From: Rhododendron vialii
Lineage: Eukaryota > Streptophyta > Magnoliopsida > Ericales > Ericaceae
Reading direction: 5' to 3'
DNA length: 64,000 bases
NCBI RefSeq assembly: GCF_030253575.1
Contig: NC_080569.1
Span: 7,941,501 to 8,005,500, forward strand
Shown here piece after piece: positions 50,364-60,475 of the stretch (positions are counted from its first letter, which is position 1; each line of letters starts with the position of its first letter). The notes under the pieces were generated by a model, which made no database searches, was not told the origin of the DNA, and worked only from the letters and a program-made list of their open reading frames with translations. A program made the position numbers and the translations under genes.

Positions 50364-51571
50364 CAGGGCTCATAGTTAGAACCGTAGAACCCTTGCTTAT
50401 GAAACGATAGTTCCAAGAAAGGTGAGTAGTGTATAGTTGACTGGACTGAACCCTCCTCATCATTAGGCAATAACAAACAGAAATCACGAGTTATTAAGTT
50501 AACCGTCCAAAATTAAACTAAGAAAAGAAGCATTAGTTTGAAACCGCATCAGTAGAGCTTCAATATATTTGATCTTTTCTGTGAAAACTGAAAAATTGCA
50601 AAAGTAATGGAGACTGATCATCAATTTAAGATGCTTTTGAGTGTATTGCTTCTAAAATAAATGTGGACGAAGTCAGTAGCAACACTTGGGCATTAGAGTT
50701 TTGATGGCAAGATATTTTCTGAGCATGAACTTCTGATAAAAGAAAAGAAAGTGAAAGAACTTCTGTGCTTTTGAATTTCCCTTGCTTCACCCAGATTTTC
50801 AATTGCTGTTCCTTCATTAATGTCATTTTCTCCTCTTATTATCTCCAGGCGATTTGATATAGCATGTAGATTTTGCTTCTAAAAATTTTCTCCCTTGGTC
50901 TCAGGACCAGTATGCTGCTACATGACCAGGACATTTTTCCAGTTAGAAGGAATAGATGAATGTAGCCTGATTGTTCCCAGTAACGAATCAGCAAAAATGG
51001 CCGTAGCTCCTCCTTGTTCAGATCAGATGTTTAGCAGTATGTTGGTAAGAGCGAAAATTGCTTTAGTTGCTTTGTTTGGACTGGCGCAGGAATCTTGCGG
51101 TTGATCTTTTTAGATACTTGTTCTTCCTCTTTCAAGAGATGGACAAGTAACAAGTGCCTTTAGGGGGATATCAACTCTCACGATGCGTATGAATGATTCT
51201 TCAATTGGTTAATTTTCTAAATTCTAAATCCAATTTTGTTTATGTTGTGTCTATACATCTTCTACTGTCTAGATCAGTTTTCTTCCAAAACACATTCATC
51301 CTTCAAAGTTTGGATGGATTCAGGGTTCTTCGCGTTGCCTATTTTTATGATGCAGAAGGTGACACTTTTTTTAGCATGATCGGTTTTAGCATCAAGTTTC
51401 CTCATATTTGCAATTTACAACTGAAATTTTTCTGTAACCACCGAGTCCTGGAGATTGTCCTCCATTCCTAGGAGTTGATGGTAAAAGACTTCAGAAAGAA
51501 TGGTTCTGGTAACATAAGGTCAACTAGTGCTGTAAAATATACAAGTGGTATAGGGCTACATCACTGTCCTG
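50364..51571. other. intergenic upstream of TSP9
   Basis: No gene recognised. Short frames of 60-90 codons lack domains. Confidence 0.4.
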
Positions 51572-51701
51572 GATAAGGGATGGTTAGGCTGCCACGTGTA
51601 AATCTGATGGCCATGTCAATGACTTGTGGATGAGCCTTTTTCCCCCCACACCTTGTGAACCCAATTCTAAAGGGAAAAAAACTGGAAAAAATCAGGATAA
51701 G
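51572..51701 (+). promoter_or_regulatory. G-box and I-boxes upstream of TSP9
   Basis: GATAAG occurs at 51572-51577 and 51696-51701, and CACGTG (in GCCACGTGTA) at 51593-51598, all within 310 bp of the TSP9 ATG. Paired G-box and I-box elements are the classic light-response unit of photosynthesis genes, which fits the product. The functional claim is inference. Confidence 0.45.
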
Positions 51702-51881
51702 ACCCTTGTGGAGAGCTCGTGGTGCAGGCACTCCATCATAATCTCAACATTCATCCGACGGCTGACATTGACTTGGACAAAAGGATTAATATTATTCTCA
51801 GCCACATTGCTCCCTTCACTATTCTTTCTTTTACCCTGACTTGTACTTAACAGAGAGCCAAAGAGAAGAGGGTGGGCTGAG

Positions 51882-52160
51882 ATGTCTTCATTGACCATTT
51901 TTGTTCCGCCGGCGGTGGCCACTGGAAGAGTGTACCGTGCCACAGCGGCAAAGGGCGGGAGCGAGGAGAAAGGGTTCTTTGACTGGATAATTGGTGGGAT
52001 GCTGAAGGAAGATCAGATGCTGGAGACTGACCCAATCCTGAAGAAGGTGGAGGAGAAGAATGACGGCGGCCGTAAAAGCACGGTCGCTGTCCCTCCCAAG
52101 AAGAAGGATGGCGGCGGCTTCGGTGGCTTTGGAGGCCTTTTCGCCAAGAATGAAAAGTGA
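51882..52160 (+). CDS. TSP9: thylakoid soluble phosphoprotein TSP9
   Basis: A 92-aa single-exon reading frame. Residues 1-21 form a short chloroplast transit peptide, and the mature form would start AAKGGSEEKG, matching the known TSP9 N-terminus. The conserved core is FDWIIGGMLKEDQMLETDPI followed by LKKVEEK, then a basic Gly/Ser/Thr-rich segment (GGRKSTVAVPPKKK), then the tail GGFGGFGGLFAK. TSP9 is a largely disordered thylakoid protein. It is phosphorylated on threonines in the light, associates with LHCII and the photosystems, and influences state transitions. Thr21 lies at the cleavage site; Thr49 and the Thr in RKSTV are the candidate phospho-sites in the mature part. A likely 5' UTR intron acceptor (TTAACAG) lies at about 51852. 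The purine-rich sequence before the ATG and the family match fix the start. Confidence 0.93.
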   Translation: MSSLTIFVPPAVATGRVYRATAAKGGSEEKGFFDWIIGGMLKEDQMLETDPILKKVEEKNDGGRKSTVAVPPKKKDGGGFGGFGGLFAKNEK

Positions 52161-52603
52161 ACATTGTACCTTATCCTCCCTCCCTCCCTCCCCGTCCATT
52201 TCTCGCTGTCTCTCTGCTAAATGAATCTGCTTGACGATTCTGAAATGCTACGTTGTGTTTCCTTTTTGTTGTGTATGAACAAGTGTTTTTTATATGTTTA
52301 CTACTCCTATCAATTCATTGGCAATCTGGACTCTGCTCAGGATATTGTTAACTGAGATTCGGATTAACTTGTCTTGATGCTTTCGTTGGTTTCTTGATTT
52401 GCTTTGCTGTTGAAAACAAAAATGGGTGTGAAAACAGTCCTCCGGCAGAAACCTTCACATGTTTGATTGTTGCCTCAGAATTAGCTTCCGCGGATAGTTT
52501 GGAGAAATTTGGTTGCCAGACATGGAAAGTTGGTTTTTTTCACTTTTAAGGATAAGGATAAGGAAACGCGTAAAACACATTTTGTCATTGTTGTAAACAC
52601 TCT
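52161..52603 (+). other. TSP9 3' UTR and spacer
   Basis: The first 150-200 bp, with a CCTCCCTCCC run and T-rich sequence, are the likely 3' UTR. No further gene was seen. Confidence 0.4.
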
Positions 52604-52884
52604 GGCTCCATTCGGGAATAATTTACGGGAAATTGATTATCAGGAAAACTGAAATAAGGTGAAGTAAAGAAAAATAGAATTTATTTTCTTATATGTGTTT
52701 TCTTGACAATAAATCTTGCAGGAAAATAAGAATTTCTTCCTTTTGGCAATACTTATTTTGCAATAAAGTGTTTTCCAATGGAAAAGTTTAAACTGTGAGT
52801 CTTACAACTTTTCCGGTAATTGAATACATAAAAAATTACAAAAGAGTTAATTTTCTCATCTTTTCCGTGCAACTGAACGGGACT
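52604..52884. mobile_element. Tourist-like MITE, decayed copy
   Basis: The ends GGCTCCATTCGGGAA and CAACTGAACGGGACT, with internal GAAGTAAAGAAAAATAG and AATAAGAATTTCTTCC, match the reverse complement of the 27287 element. No clean target duplication remains. Confidence 0.6.
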
Positions 52885-52903
52885 TGAATCAAGATTATGA
52901 TAA

Positions 52904-53086
52904 ACCCCAAAAGGGTTGGTAAAGTACACATGAGAAAGCCATAAATGCTTGATCATGAGGTCGCATATTCGAATCTCATAGAGGCCAACTATTCCAAACC
53001 CTAATGGGGTGTGCTCGGTCGTTACCTTCAGAGCTCCAGAATTAGTCGAGGCACGCCCAGACATCCGATTATTTAAAAAAAAAAAA
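52904..53086 (+). mobile_element. tRNA-derived SINE, Au-like, near full length
   Basis: Begins near ACCCCAAAAGGGTTGGTAAAG (A-box region), then B-box-like ATTCGAATCTC (52969-52979), then the conserved tail ATTAGTCGAGGCACGCCCAG, ACATCCG and a 12-bp A run. It lies directly between a Tourist-like MITE and a hairpin MITE. Confidence 0.65.
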
Positions 53087-53106
53087 CGAAATAAGATTAC
53101 AGAAAG

Positions 53107-53398
53107 TCTGTTCACACATACTATTAGTGCACAGATTATGCACAGATTTTGTTGTGGGGACCTGCCCACCACAGGTGTCGTTAAATTTAAAACATTTTCT
53201 TAAGGGTCCCTGCGAAAATCAGCTCAATCCGATATCTATAGATGTTTGATTAAATCATCTAACTTGTCATTCAAATTTCAAGATAATTAAAAGTTAAATA
53301 TTTTACATTTAATGAACGGCTCGGATTATTTATGTGAAATTCGTGGTGGACCCCACAACGACATCTGTGCACAAATTATCTGTGTGTAGCAGAGTTCA
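53107..53398. repeat. hairpin MITE, shorter copy
   Basis: The outer parts pair (CACAGATTATGCACAGAT against ATCTGTGCACAAATTATCTGTG; AACATTTTCTTAAGGGTCC region with TTTAATGAACGGCTCGGAT) and match the element at 18419-18809. The central palindrome is shorter. Confidence 0.6.
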
Positions 53399-53736
53399 TA
53401 AGATTACTATACAAATGTCACGACATGTGTGGTAGCGTTTTCCGAAAGGGCAAAAACAGTTATGTGATCATGTATAACAGTCACCGCATTGCGTAATTTT
53501 GGTGACAGAAATAGGGAGGCTGTGAAAGCTAATAGTAATTTGAAACTCTGTGGCTAGCCCAATGTGCTGTCCTGTCCTGTCCATGAGTAGAATATTCGGC
53601 ACTCCACACCAATACAAGAATAAAAAAACAGCCACAGGACCCATAGTGCCTGTTTCAATTACTAATAAATGGAATCATTAGGAACAGTGAAGTATCAATC
53701 TCAATGGGAGTGAGAAAATGGACTTAAACCATCGAT

Positions 53737-54094
53737 CAGGGACGGAAATAGAATTTCGTAAATGCAGGGACCGAACTATGAACAAGATTTTGAAATTTCA
53801 AGGTTCGGAAATCTAATAGTTTGTTCAGTCTAGGTTTTGAGGGAGATTTTTTAGGTAGTAAGTGGAGAGAGACCGTAGCACAGAGAGAGAAATTGGGTTT
53901 GAGAACCTAAAATGAACACATTTTTATAGAATTTAAATGCCTAAAATAACACTCAATACAAAATACAATATCTATGTGTTTTTAACAAATAAACAAAAAA
54001 TAATTAATTTTAATTTTAATTATTGTTTTTTAAAAAAATCCGAAACAACGCAGAGGCCGTGGCCCCCATATGACCACCTATGGATCCGTCTCTG
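53737..54094. mobile_element. hAT-type MITE with intact 8-bp target duplication
   Basis: The terminal repeats CAGGGACGGA and (reverse-complemented) CAGAGACGGA are bounded by the direct 8-mer CCATCGAT on both sides (53729-53736 and 54095-54102). An 8-bp duplication with CAG ends is diagnostic of the hAT superfamily. 358 bp, no transposase. Confidence 0.85.
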
Positions 54095-54533
54095 CCATCG
54101 ATCAATTCATCGATTAGGATTCAAATCTAAAATCTCTCGGAGATAAGATCCTAGCCTCAATTAGCCCCGGTTGTTTTGTTAACCGTGATGATAGTTGGGT
54201 CCATGAATTACAGTCATAACAAACAGTAACTAGTATGCCGGAAAATGATCAGACCCTTATTTTATAACGCAGCTTCGGAAATACTAATAGCCAAGAGGAT
54301 GCCAAATACCAAACCGTACAAAAAGTGTTTACCCGGGATCTTTTTTGTCTCGGGAAACTCTGCAAAATCAGGAAGTTGAGAAAGGGAAAAAGACTCTGCG
54401 ATTTCTGCATAACGCTTCAATTCCTAGGCCATTCTCCAAACAGAACACTACGGACAAGGTTCTTGTGTCTCGTCACCAGCATACATGACAAGGACCGATC
54501 ACCATCCCATTTGCCTAGGATTGCAACCAGGCT

Positions 54534-54923
54534 TTTCCTACTTGGTACTACGAAGGAAAAATGACTGTACCAATTGTCTGTTCCATTCTTCCCCGATTAT
54601 CGACCCTCCCGTCGAAATGAGTTCGTTTCAGGAAAAAATCAATTATTGTTCGGAAGGGCTTTTACTTGCGTTGCTTATGACATCGAAATCGTGCTTTACA
54701 ACATCGTCAGAAGCGGCATTGTATATGCCTTTCCTACTTGGTACTACGAAGGAAAAATGATTGTACCAATTGTCTGTTCCATTCTTCCCCGATTATCGAT
54801 CCTCCTGTCGAAATGAGTTCGTTTCAGGAAAAAATCAATTATTGTTCGGAAGGGCTTTACTTGCGTTGCTTATGACATCGAAATTGTGCTTTACAACATC
54901 ATCAGAAGCGGCATTGTATATGC
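54534..54923. repeat. 196-bp tandem duplication
   Basis: Copies start at 54534 and 54730 (TTTCCTACTTGGTACTACGA) and differ at only a few positions. The unit is open in more than one frame (for example FVSGKNQLLFGRA), but the predicted peptide is unknown to me. Frames of 80-101 codons over it come from the duplication. Confidence 0.85.
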
Positions 54924-55137
54924 CTACACCTGACGAAGTTGAAATTCATTCGCAACCTTCAGTTGTCGCCCCGAAAATCAAGCTTAAATACACCCGAAAA
55001 TTGAAAACTTCCAAGATTTTTATTCACCAACCCGATAATTACATGAGGAGATCTTACTGCCATTAACATGCAGCAAAATGATTGCAACTGATACGATTTA
55101 CATGAAAACATTAACCTCGCGGTATAGCTTGAGAAAT

Positions 55138-55527
55138 TTAACAAGCCTTTGCAGGAACAGAATTGGTTCTCTGGAATGAACAAGATTTATTGATGAACTC
55201 GATGCAGTCACTGATGGCTTCAGCTCTATAAGCATCGAGCGGAGCTATTGACGGATTCGACCGCCCCAAAGAAGAAGAAGCATTTGGAGACGACCTCCTC
55301 CTCCTCCCAAAGGACACGAAACGCAGAGCCGTAGCCACCTTATCTCCAATACACCTAAGGAACCTCAGTGGTGACAATTCTGATCTTCTGGGCATCCTGA
55401 ATCTGCAACTAGTTGTAAATCCCTTGTTTTCGCCCGAAACTTTCTTAGCATCCTGTTTGTGAGAGGTCCTTGTCTTCTCATTGGCATCTGGTTTGAAACT
55501 CGCTCGTCCGCTGCTCCTTGCCGACAT
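55138..55527 (-). CDS. small basic plant-specific protein (often labelled josephin-like)
   Basis: A single exon encoding 129 aa. The N-terminal 45 residues are polar and Lys/Ser-rich. The core LSPLRFLRCIGDKVATALRF plus VSFGRRRR is strongly basic and amphipathic. It is followed by a Ser-rich linker and the conserved end YRAEAISDCIEFINKSCSFQ. I recall the same layout (LR.LG.KVA.ALR.VS.RRRRS ... AEAI.DCIEF.N.S) in small plant proteins that databases often call josephin-like. There is no Josephin catalytic Cys/His/Asn set here, so enzyme function is not supported. The start is the ATG at 55527, 21 nt after a sense-strand CT tract; the longer in-frame start at 55716 would translate that tract. Function unknown. 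Confidence 0.75.
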   Translation of the reverse strand: MSARSSGRASFKPDANEKTRTSHKQDAKKVSGENKGFTTSCRFRMPRRSELSPLRFLRCIGDKVATALRFVSFGRRRRSSPNASSSLGRSNPSIAPLDAYRAEAISDCIEFINKSCSFQRTNSVPAKAC

Positions 55528-55547
55528 TGGATACGTAACCTGTGCCC

Positions 55548-55572
55548 AGAGAGAGAGAGAGAGAGAGAGAGA
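55548..55572 (-). repeat. (CT)n in leader of the small basic gene
   Basis: GA on the plus strand, CT in the sense of the minus-strand gene, ending 21 nt before its ATG. Confidence 0.85.
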
Positions 55573-55882
55573 TGGAAATTTGGGAGGGGATGCAGAAACT
55601 GGAGTTGAAGGTGGATTAAATAGGAGAGTGTGGCCTAAGGATGAAAACATTGAAAAGATAGTGTGAAGCTCAGTTAAATTACAAGCATGTAGTAGAAGTG
55701 AAGTGTGAAAGGTCAAAGATTATGTATAGATTACGCTGAAGATTTAGATTTACTTTTGACCTGCAGTGGCTTTCTAATTTGAAGATTATGATGCACTTCT
55801 TCTGTTAATGCTGCATTTACACTCTTAATGACCAAGTTATTGTAATATTACACACCTCTTAAGGCATCTCCACCATTGAGCC

Positions 55883-56036
55883 TGTTAAGATCAAACGCTT
55901 ACCATCTTACCAAAATCTATAGGTAGTGTTAAAGGCGCAACTTTATTTTCCTTATACTAAAGCATAGCAGGCCTCAAGCACCACGGTTCGACCCGTGTAA
56001 GAGAGGGTGCTGGCCGGCGCAACCGACAATTCCCGC

Positions 56037-56072
<36 letters not shown>

Positions 56073-56268
56073 GTAGCATGCCATCCAGAGGAGTCAAACC
56101 CGCAACCTTGGCTCTAATACCAATTGTTAGGATCAAGCGCTTACCATCTTATCAAAATCCGCAGATAGTGTTAAAGGCACAACTTTATTTCCTTATACTA
56201 AAGCATAGCAGATCCCAAGCGCCACAGTTTGACACGTGTAGCCACGATGCTGGCCCGCGCGACCAACA
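55883..56268 (-). mobile_element. TRIM (miniature LTR retrotransposon)
   Basis: Two direct LTRs (55883-56028 and 56125-56268, about 145 bp, roughly 85% alike by eye) start TGTTA and end CA. They enclose only about 96 bp. On the minus strand, directly inside the upstream LTR, lies TTGGTATTAGAGCC, a primer site for initiator Met-tRNA. A G-rich run (32 C on the plus strand, 56039-56070) sits in the purine-tract region. The 5-bp flanks GAGCC and TAGCC agree at four bases. The element never had genes of its own. LTR divergence indicates an old insertion, likely many millions of years. Confidence 0.75.
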
Positions 56269-56302
56269 TAGCCAAATTTGGCTACTGTCAACTGAAAGCC
56301 AA

Positions 56303-56434
56303 AGTAGAAGCTTCAATGATGAGCTAAAAACTCAAAAGTACTGTTTGTTAAACACGGAGGGCACACATAGTAGAAGCTTCAATGATGAGCTAAAAACTCA
56401 AAAGTACTGTTTGTTAAACACGGCGGGCACACAG
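56303..56434. repeat. 66-bp tandem duplication
   Basis: Copies at 56303 and 56369 (AGTAGAAGCTTCAATGATGA) are almost identical. They lie just outside the TRIM. Confidence 0.85.
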
Positions 56435-57241
56435 CATTTTGTTGCGCCAAATTTGGCACCAACATTTGCTTAACCAAAATGGTCACACCACCTTCAAATA
56501 CTAATAGTGGTGGAAAGATGTCATTCCACAAATGGAGCGACATTGCTATCTTTTTAACATTTTGAGTCTTATCATCAATGGAGTTGCTCTGAGGATAGCC
56601 AAATTTCAAAGAGCACTAGCAACAAAAAGTGAGAGGAAACACCACCCACTAGCTTTCTAGCTCTTAATTTAACCCTTTGCCCTTCGGGAAGGAATAAACC
56701 TAGATACTCAAAATGGGATAACAAAGTATGAAGAAGATTCTCTTGCATTTTTCTCAATAAGAAAACGAAGAAGGCGGCTTTCATCATTGGCTAAGCAATG
56801 AACATTTAAATAGACTAGTGGTACAAGCAATGAACATTTAAAAACCGCTATAAACTGTTACTAGATTTTAGGAAATAATGGCCCTAATAAATACGGAGTA
56901 GATGAAATAACAAAGGAACGTTGGTCCACCACTGCAAGGTGCTGTTTTTTCCATTCAATTTATTTGGAAAGAAGGTGATGACGAGTGATACAAGGAAAAA
57001 CAATACTTAATTCAATTATTTTAACTGTTTGTTTCAAGGTTTTGAATTTCGTACTGTACCTTCCGGTACGTGCCGGATTTGCCAGAAAAACAGTATTCAA
57101 TCCCTCTAATTACATTATGGTTCAAATACCAGTCGATAGTCGGTACGGGTGAGTACCGGACGGTACAGATCACTATTTTTTTTAAAGTTTTTTAAGGAAG
57201 TAATTCTATAATTAAGACTTTTGTACTCTAAAAAAGAGAAA
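56435..57241. other. intergenic, no gene seen
   Basis: 56990-57180 has repeated CGGTACG/GTACCGG phrases of the type seen in plant transposon ends, but no complete element could be delimited. Confidence 0.4.
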
Positions 57242-57337
57242 TGATTTTGCCACTCCCTTTTTTGTTAACGTCACTCCCCTTATTTTTGGTGTACTTGCAA
57301 GGGAGTGGCGTTAATAAAAAAGGGAGTGTCAAAATCA
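57242..57337. repeat. 96-bp hairpin MITE
   Basis: The arms TGATTTTGCCACTCCCTTTT and AAAAGGGAGTGTCAAAATCA pair, and the pairing continues inward (GTTAACGTCACTCCCCTT against AAGGGAGTGGCGTTAA). Nearly the whole element is stem. Confidence 0.75.
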
Positions 57338-58600
57338 GCGGCCCTAAAAAAGCATCTGTTCTCTTTTCCAAGTTCTTTTTTAACTCTCTTTTTGTCAAAA
57401 GAGGTCCCAATCCTACCAAGTACCAACCTTTCGGTAAATGTAATCTCTTTGCTTTGCAACGAGAATAGCGTCACCAAAGACGGTCATTTTTTAAGGGCCT
57501 CGTCAATTCTGATCCTTTTTCCCTTTATACTTCCTATCTTTCCAATGCCCTTTTCCCCTTCTTTTCTGTGGACAAGAGAACTAACAGCATTTGCCTTTCT
57601 TCAAAGATTGCCGATTAAGGGACCTGATCAAGAGATTAACTCTTCTCCTCCTAACAATGAAATTTTTTCCCAATTTGATTAATGTTTTGGAAAAGACTTG
57701 ACCAAATCACAATCGATTGTAATCTTCTTCAATACCCTAGAGTTTCCACATCCTATCTTTACGCCTAGATGAAGTTCTTTTAACAAGACCCACATAGATG
57801 ACTGCAGCATTAGTTATTCGCTGCGTGATTTTCAAAGGTGGAAGAAGAAACTGTAAGCAGTCATCTATCGGGGAATACTCGTGACAAATAAATTGGAGAA
57901 CATGAAGTTGGATGAACCATATGGATTCCCCCCCCCCCCCCCCCAAAATTCTACTGTTCAACAATAGGTAGATGACGGGAACAAAATCAACTCTCCAGTT
58001 CTCAAAACAGCACAATCTTAGTAACTCAAAATGGAGAAACTTCCTTGTATCATCATATCAAGGCATCCATGTATGCATTGCATTGTATCTAATTCCTTTC
58101 ACCGAGGATATATACATTCACCAACAATGAACAACCAACAAATTGACTCCTACTATAAAAGAAACCAAAATCATGCTTACAACTATGCGAGTTGGTTCGA
58201 CTAACCAGAAGACTTTTGGAAAGACAAAATCAGGTTCAGCCATCTTTTCTGAATCAACCTTCAATGACAACGGAAAATTCAGCATCCACAATCATTCATC
58301 AAGAATCTGTGAAATGCCATCTATACTCCAGATATTTACCTGATTAAAATCTTGAACGTCCGCGTTCTGTGTCCAACTAATTGTTTTCTAAAGAAAGGAA
58401 CGCATCCAAGGAAGTAAGTAACAGCCACAAAGCCCTAAGTGCAAGAGAGATCCTTCACCTTGAGTACTTAACAAACAGACAAAATATATTCTTTCAGAGC
58501 CCCAGAGGTCCCCGTTGATCTTGTGTGGCACAGTAACTCAAAGAGCTTTCTAGGTATATGATTACTCTGAAGTTCAATTGCGGCAGTTCAAGAACAACTT
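57338..58600. other. intergenic, possible organellar-like segment
   Basis: 57350-57690 contains a 125-codon frame and has an even base composition unlike its surroundings; transfer from an organelle is possible but unproved. A run of 17 C lies at 57928-57944. The right part is the likely 3' UTR of the Josephin gene. Confidence 0.3.
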
Positions 58601-60475
58601 TCACTCATTCATGACAAGCAAAACTTCTGCACCACCACCGATGACAACATCCAAGTATTCCTTTACTTCCTCTGTATCTTTAAAAGAGAGTGGAGCAGCT
58701 AAATCACTATCCAAATTATACCAAGCCCCTTCTATCTTTCTCAATGCAACCCAATGTCTTCCTTTCCAAAGTCCACCATACCTTCTAACTGGGACGTTTA
58801 GCACAATACCCATTAATTTGTCTTCTCCTTGATCGAGATCAATTGCAGAAGCTCCACTACGGCGGTCATGCCAGACTACCCTTTTGCCTTTTTCCTCCAC
58901 TGCAGCAATTAAAACATTTATATCATAGTTCCCAGTAAATGTGTTGTGATGAGGCTGGAAGATTACAGAAAGTGGCGTCCAGGTTCCCTTCGTTGGATCA
59001 TCTACAGCGAGTTTTTCAGCAATGGCATTCAAATGGGACCGAGTGAATGCACCTCTTTCCTGCATTTTAATGCAATTGGCATCACAAATCCATACAAGAG
59101 AAGGATAAATTTGAACTAAGGCTCAGTTTGGATAGACGTGGATTTGGACAAAAGGGGTTTTTATGTTCACTAATCAATTTCAACAACAATTCTAAAGGTT
59201 TATATGTAGAGTGGAAGACGGAATAGATATTGAATAGGTTTATTTTTAGGGGAGGATTAGGCATAATTACTTTCTTTAACATGGAGAATTTTCATTTCTC
59301 CTGTCATAGTCTTATTAGACATCCATCATTATGAAGCTCCCAAACTCAATGCCGAAATCCCAATTCAAGCTGTCAAATTTTAACTGAATAATCTTCCTTG
59401 GTGATAAAGCCAACTTGCATTTGGACTAAACTAATTTTTGGTACATACAGTCGGTATTGTACTAGGAGTATTATTTTAACTTTTAGTTACCTTTTCTAGT
59501 TTTTCATTGTAAATTTTACATCACATCGTTTCTTTCCAGGAACGGAGCTATACAGAGGGCGGGTGTGGCATGGGCCTCCCCCAGTTTGACATGAATGAGA
59601 GTCGATTAGGTACTTATCGATTTCCGAACAACTTGATTTTTTACACAAATGATGAAAAAATAACTATTAAAATTATGAAAATAATACTTCAATGGCTTTC
59701 ATTTAAGAACCACAAGAGAGTTGGAAAAAAAACCTTTATTATTTTCTAACTAAAAACAAGTCCGGGACAATGTCTGAGTTTAACTTTTGATTTGTTTTCA
59801 TATTCTTACTCAACAATACGTAACAAATACAAGTGGATCACCACCAAATAGCGCCACCTCCCAATCTGATTCCTGGCTCGGCCACTGTTTGTCTCAATGA
59901 AGGGAATCATGAAGATACGAGAATGTACATAGTAGACCAATGTTTAAGACCAAAGTTTAGAAAGGTCTGTATATAAGACGACGTTGAAGACTGTCTTTTT
60001 TGAACTTTTCCCTCTTTAGTGATTCTTTTTCATGTTTTGTTTTTGCCATTACTAGGAAAAGTCAGCCGTGAATCGTGATTAACAGTCTTATATCTTCACT
60101 GCTCCTATTTTCCTAGGGTTTAATGCCAATTTTCCTAGGGTTTAATGCCATAATTGCCGCTAACAATCTAGCATGGCGAATTTTAATCTCTTTTTGACAT
60201 CTCCTCGTGGCAACCGAAAAGGAAGCACAGGGAGTTTAGTTCGTCAACTGAAGAAACATGATCATTAACCACCATCATTAACCAACAAAATCACAATCAT
60301 AGAACATATAGACCTCCATATCGATTGATTGATTGAGCGAGAGAGAAAGATAGAGAGGGATAACCTGAAAGAGATTGTTGAGGGAATGTAAGAGGCAGAA
60401 TTGGAGTCTCTGCCTCTCGTGATAAACTTGTTCTTGTCGCTTCTTCTTCTTCACCACCACCTCCTTCTCCTCCAT
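58601..60475 (-). CDS. Josephin-domain deubiquitinase
   Basis: Two coding exons, 60475-60365 and 59059-58601 (donor CAG/GTTATC, acceptor TGCAG), give 189 aa, close to human JOSD2. After a basic N-terminus, the Josephin fold occupies nearly the whole protein. The catalytic cysteine is Cys27 in LQFCLLHSLNNLFQ. The histidine is His139 in GRHWVALRK, and the third residue is Asn152 in WYNLDSDL. NYDINVLIAAV and GIVLNVPV are also conserved. Josephins are cysteine proteases that cut ubiquitin from proteins or chains. The small size and absence of C-terminal ubiquitin-interacting motifs place it in the JOSD1/JOSD2 branch (plant JOSL), not the ataxin-3 branch. The 1.3-kb intron carries a hAT MITE. The ATG at 60475 begins the MEEKE sequence typical of the family; an in-frame ATG at 60556 is an alternative. 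Confidence 0.92.
59537..59886. mobile_element. hAT-type MITE in Josephin intron
   Basis: The ends CAGGAACGGAGCTA and (reverse-complemented) CAGTGGCCGAGCCAGG are imperfect hAT termini. The flanking 8-mers TTTCTTTC and TTTGTCTC agree at six positions. 350 bp, non-coding, and more decayed than the copy at 53737. Confidence 0.6.

Noticed and set aside
55980-56000. tRNA-like B-box GGTTCGACCC
   Set aside because: It lies inside the LTR of the TRIM and no A-box or cloverleaf accompanies it, so it is not a tRNA gene.
57305-57682. 125-codon frame starting in the hairpin MITE
   Set aside because: The start lies in a transposon arm and the peptide has no domain. It could be organellar-type sequence, but there is no evidence of a gene.
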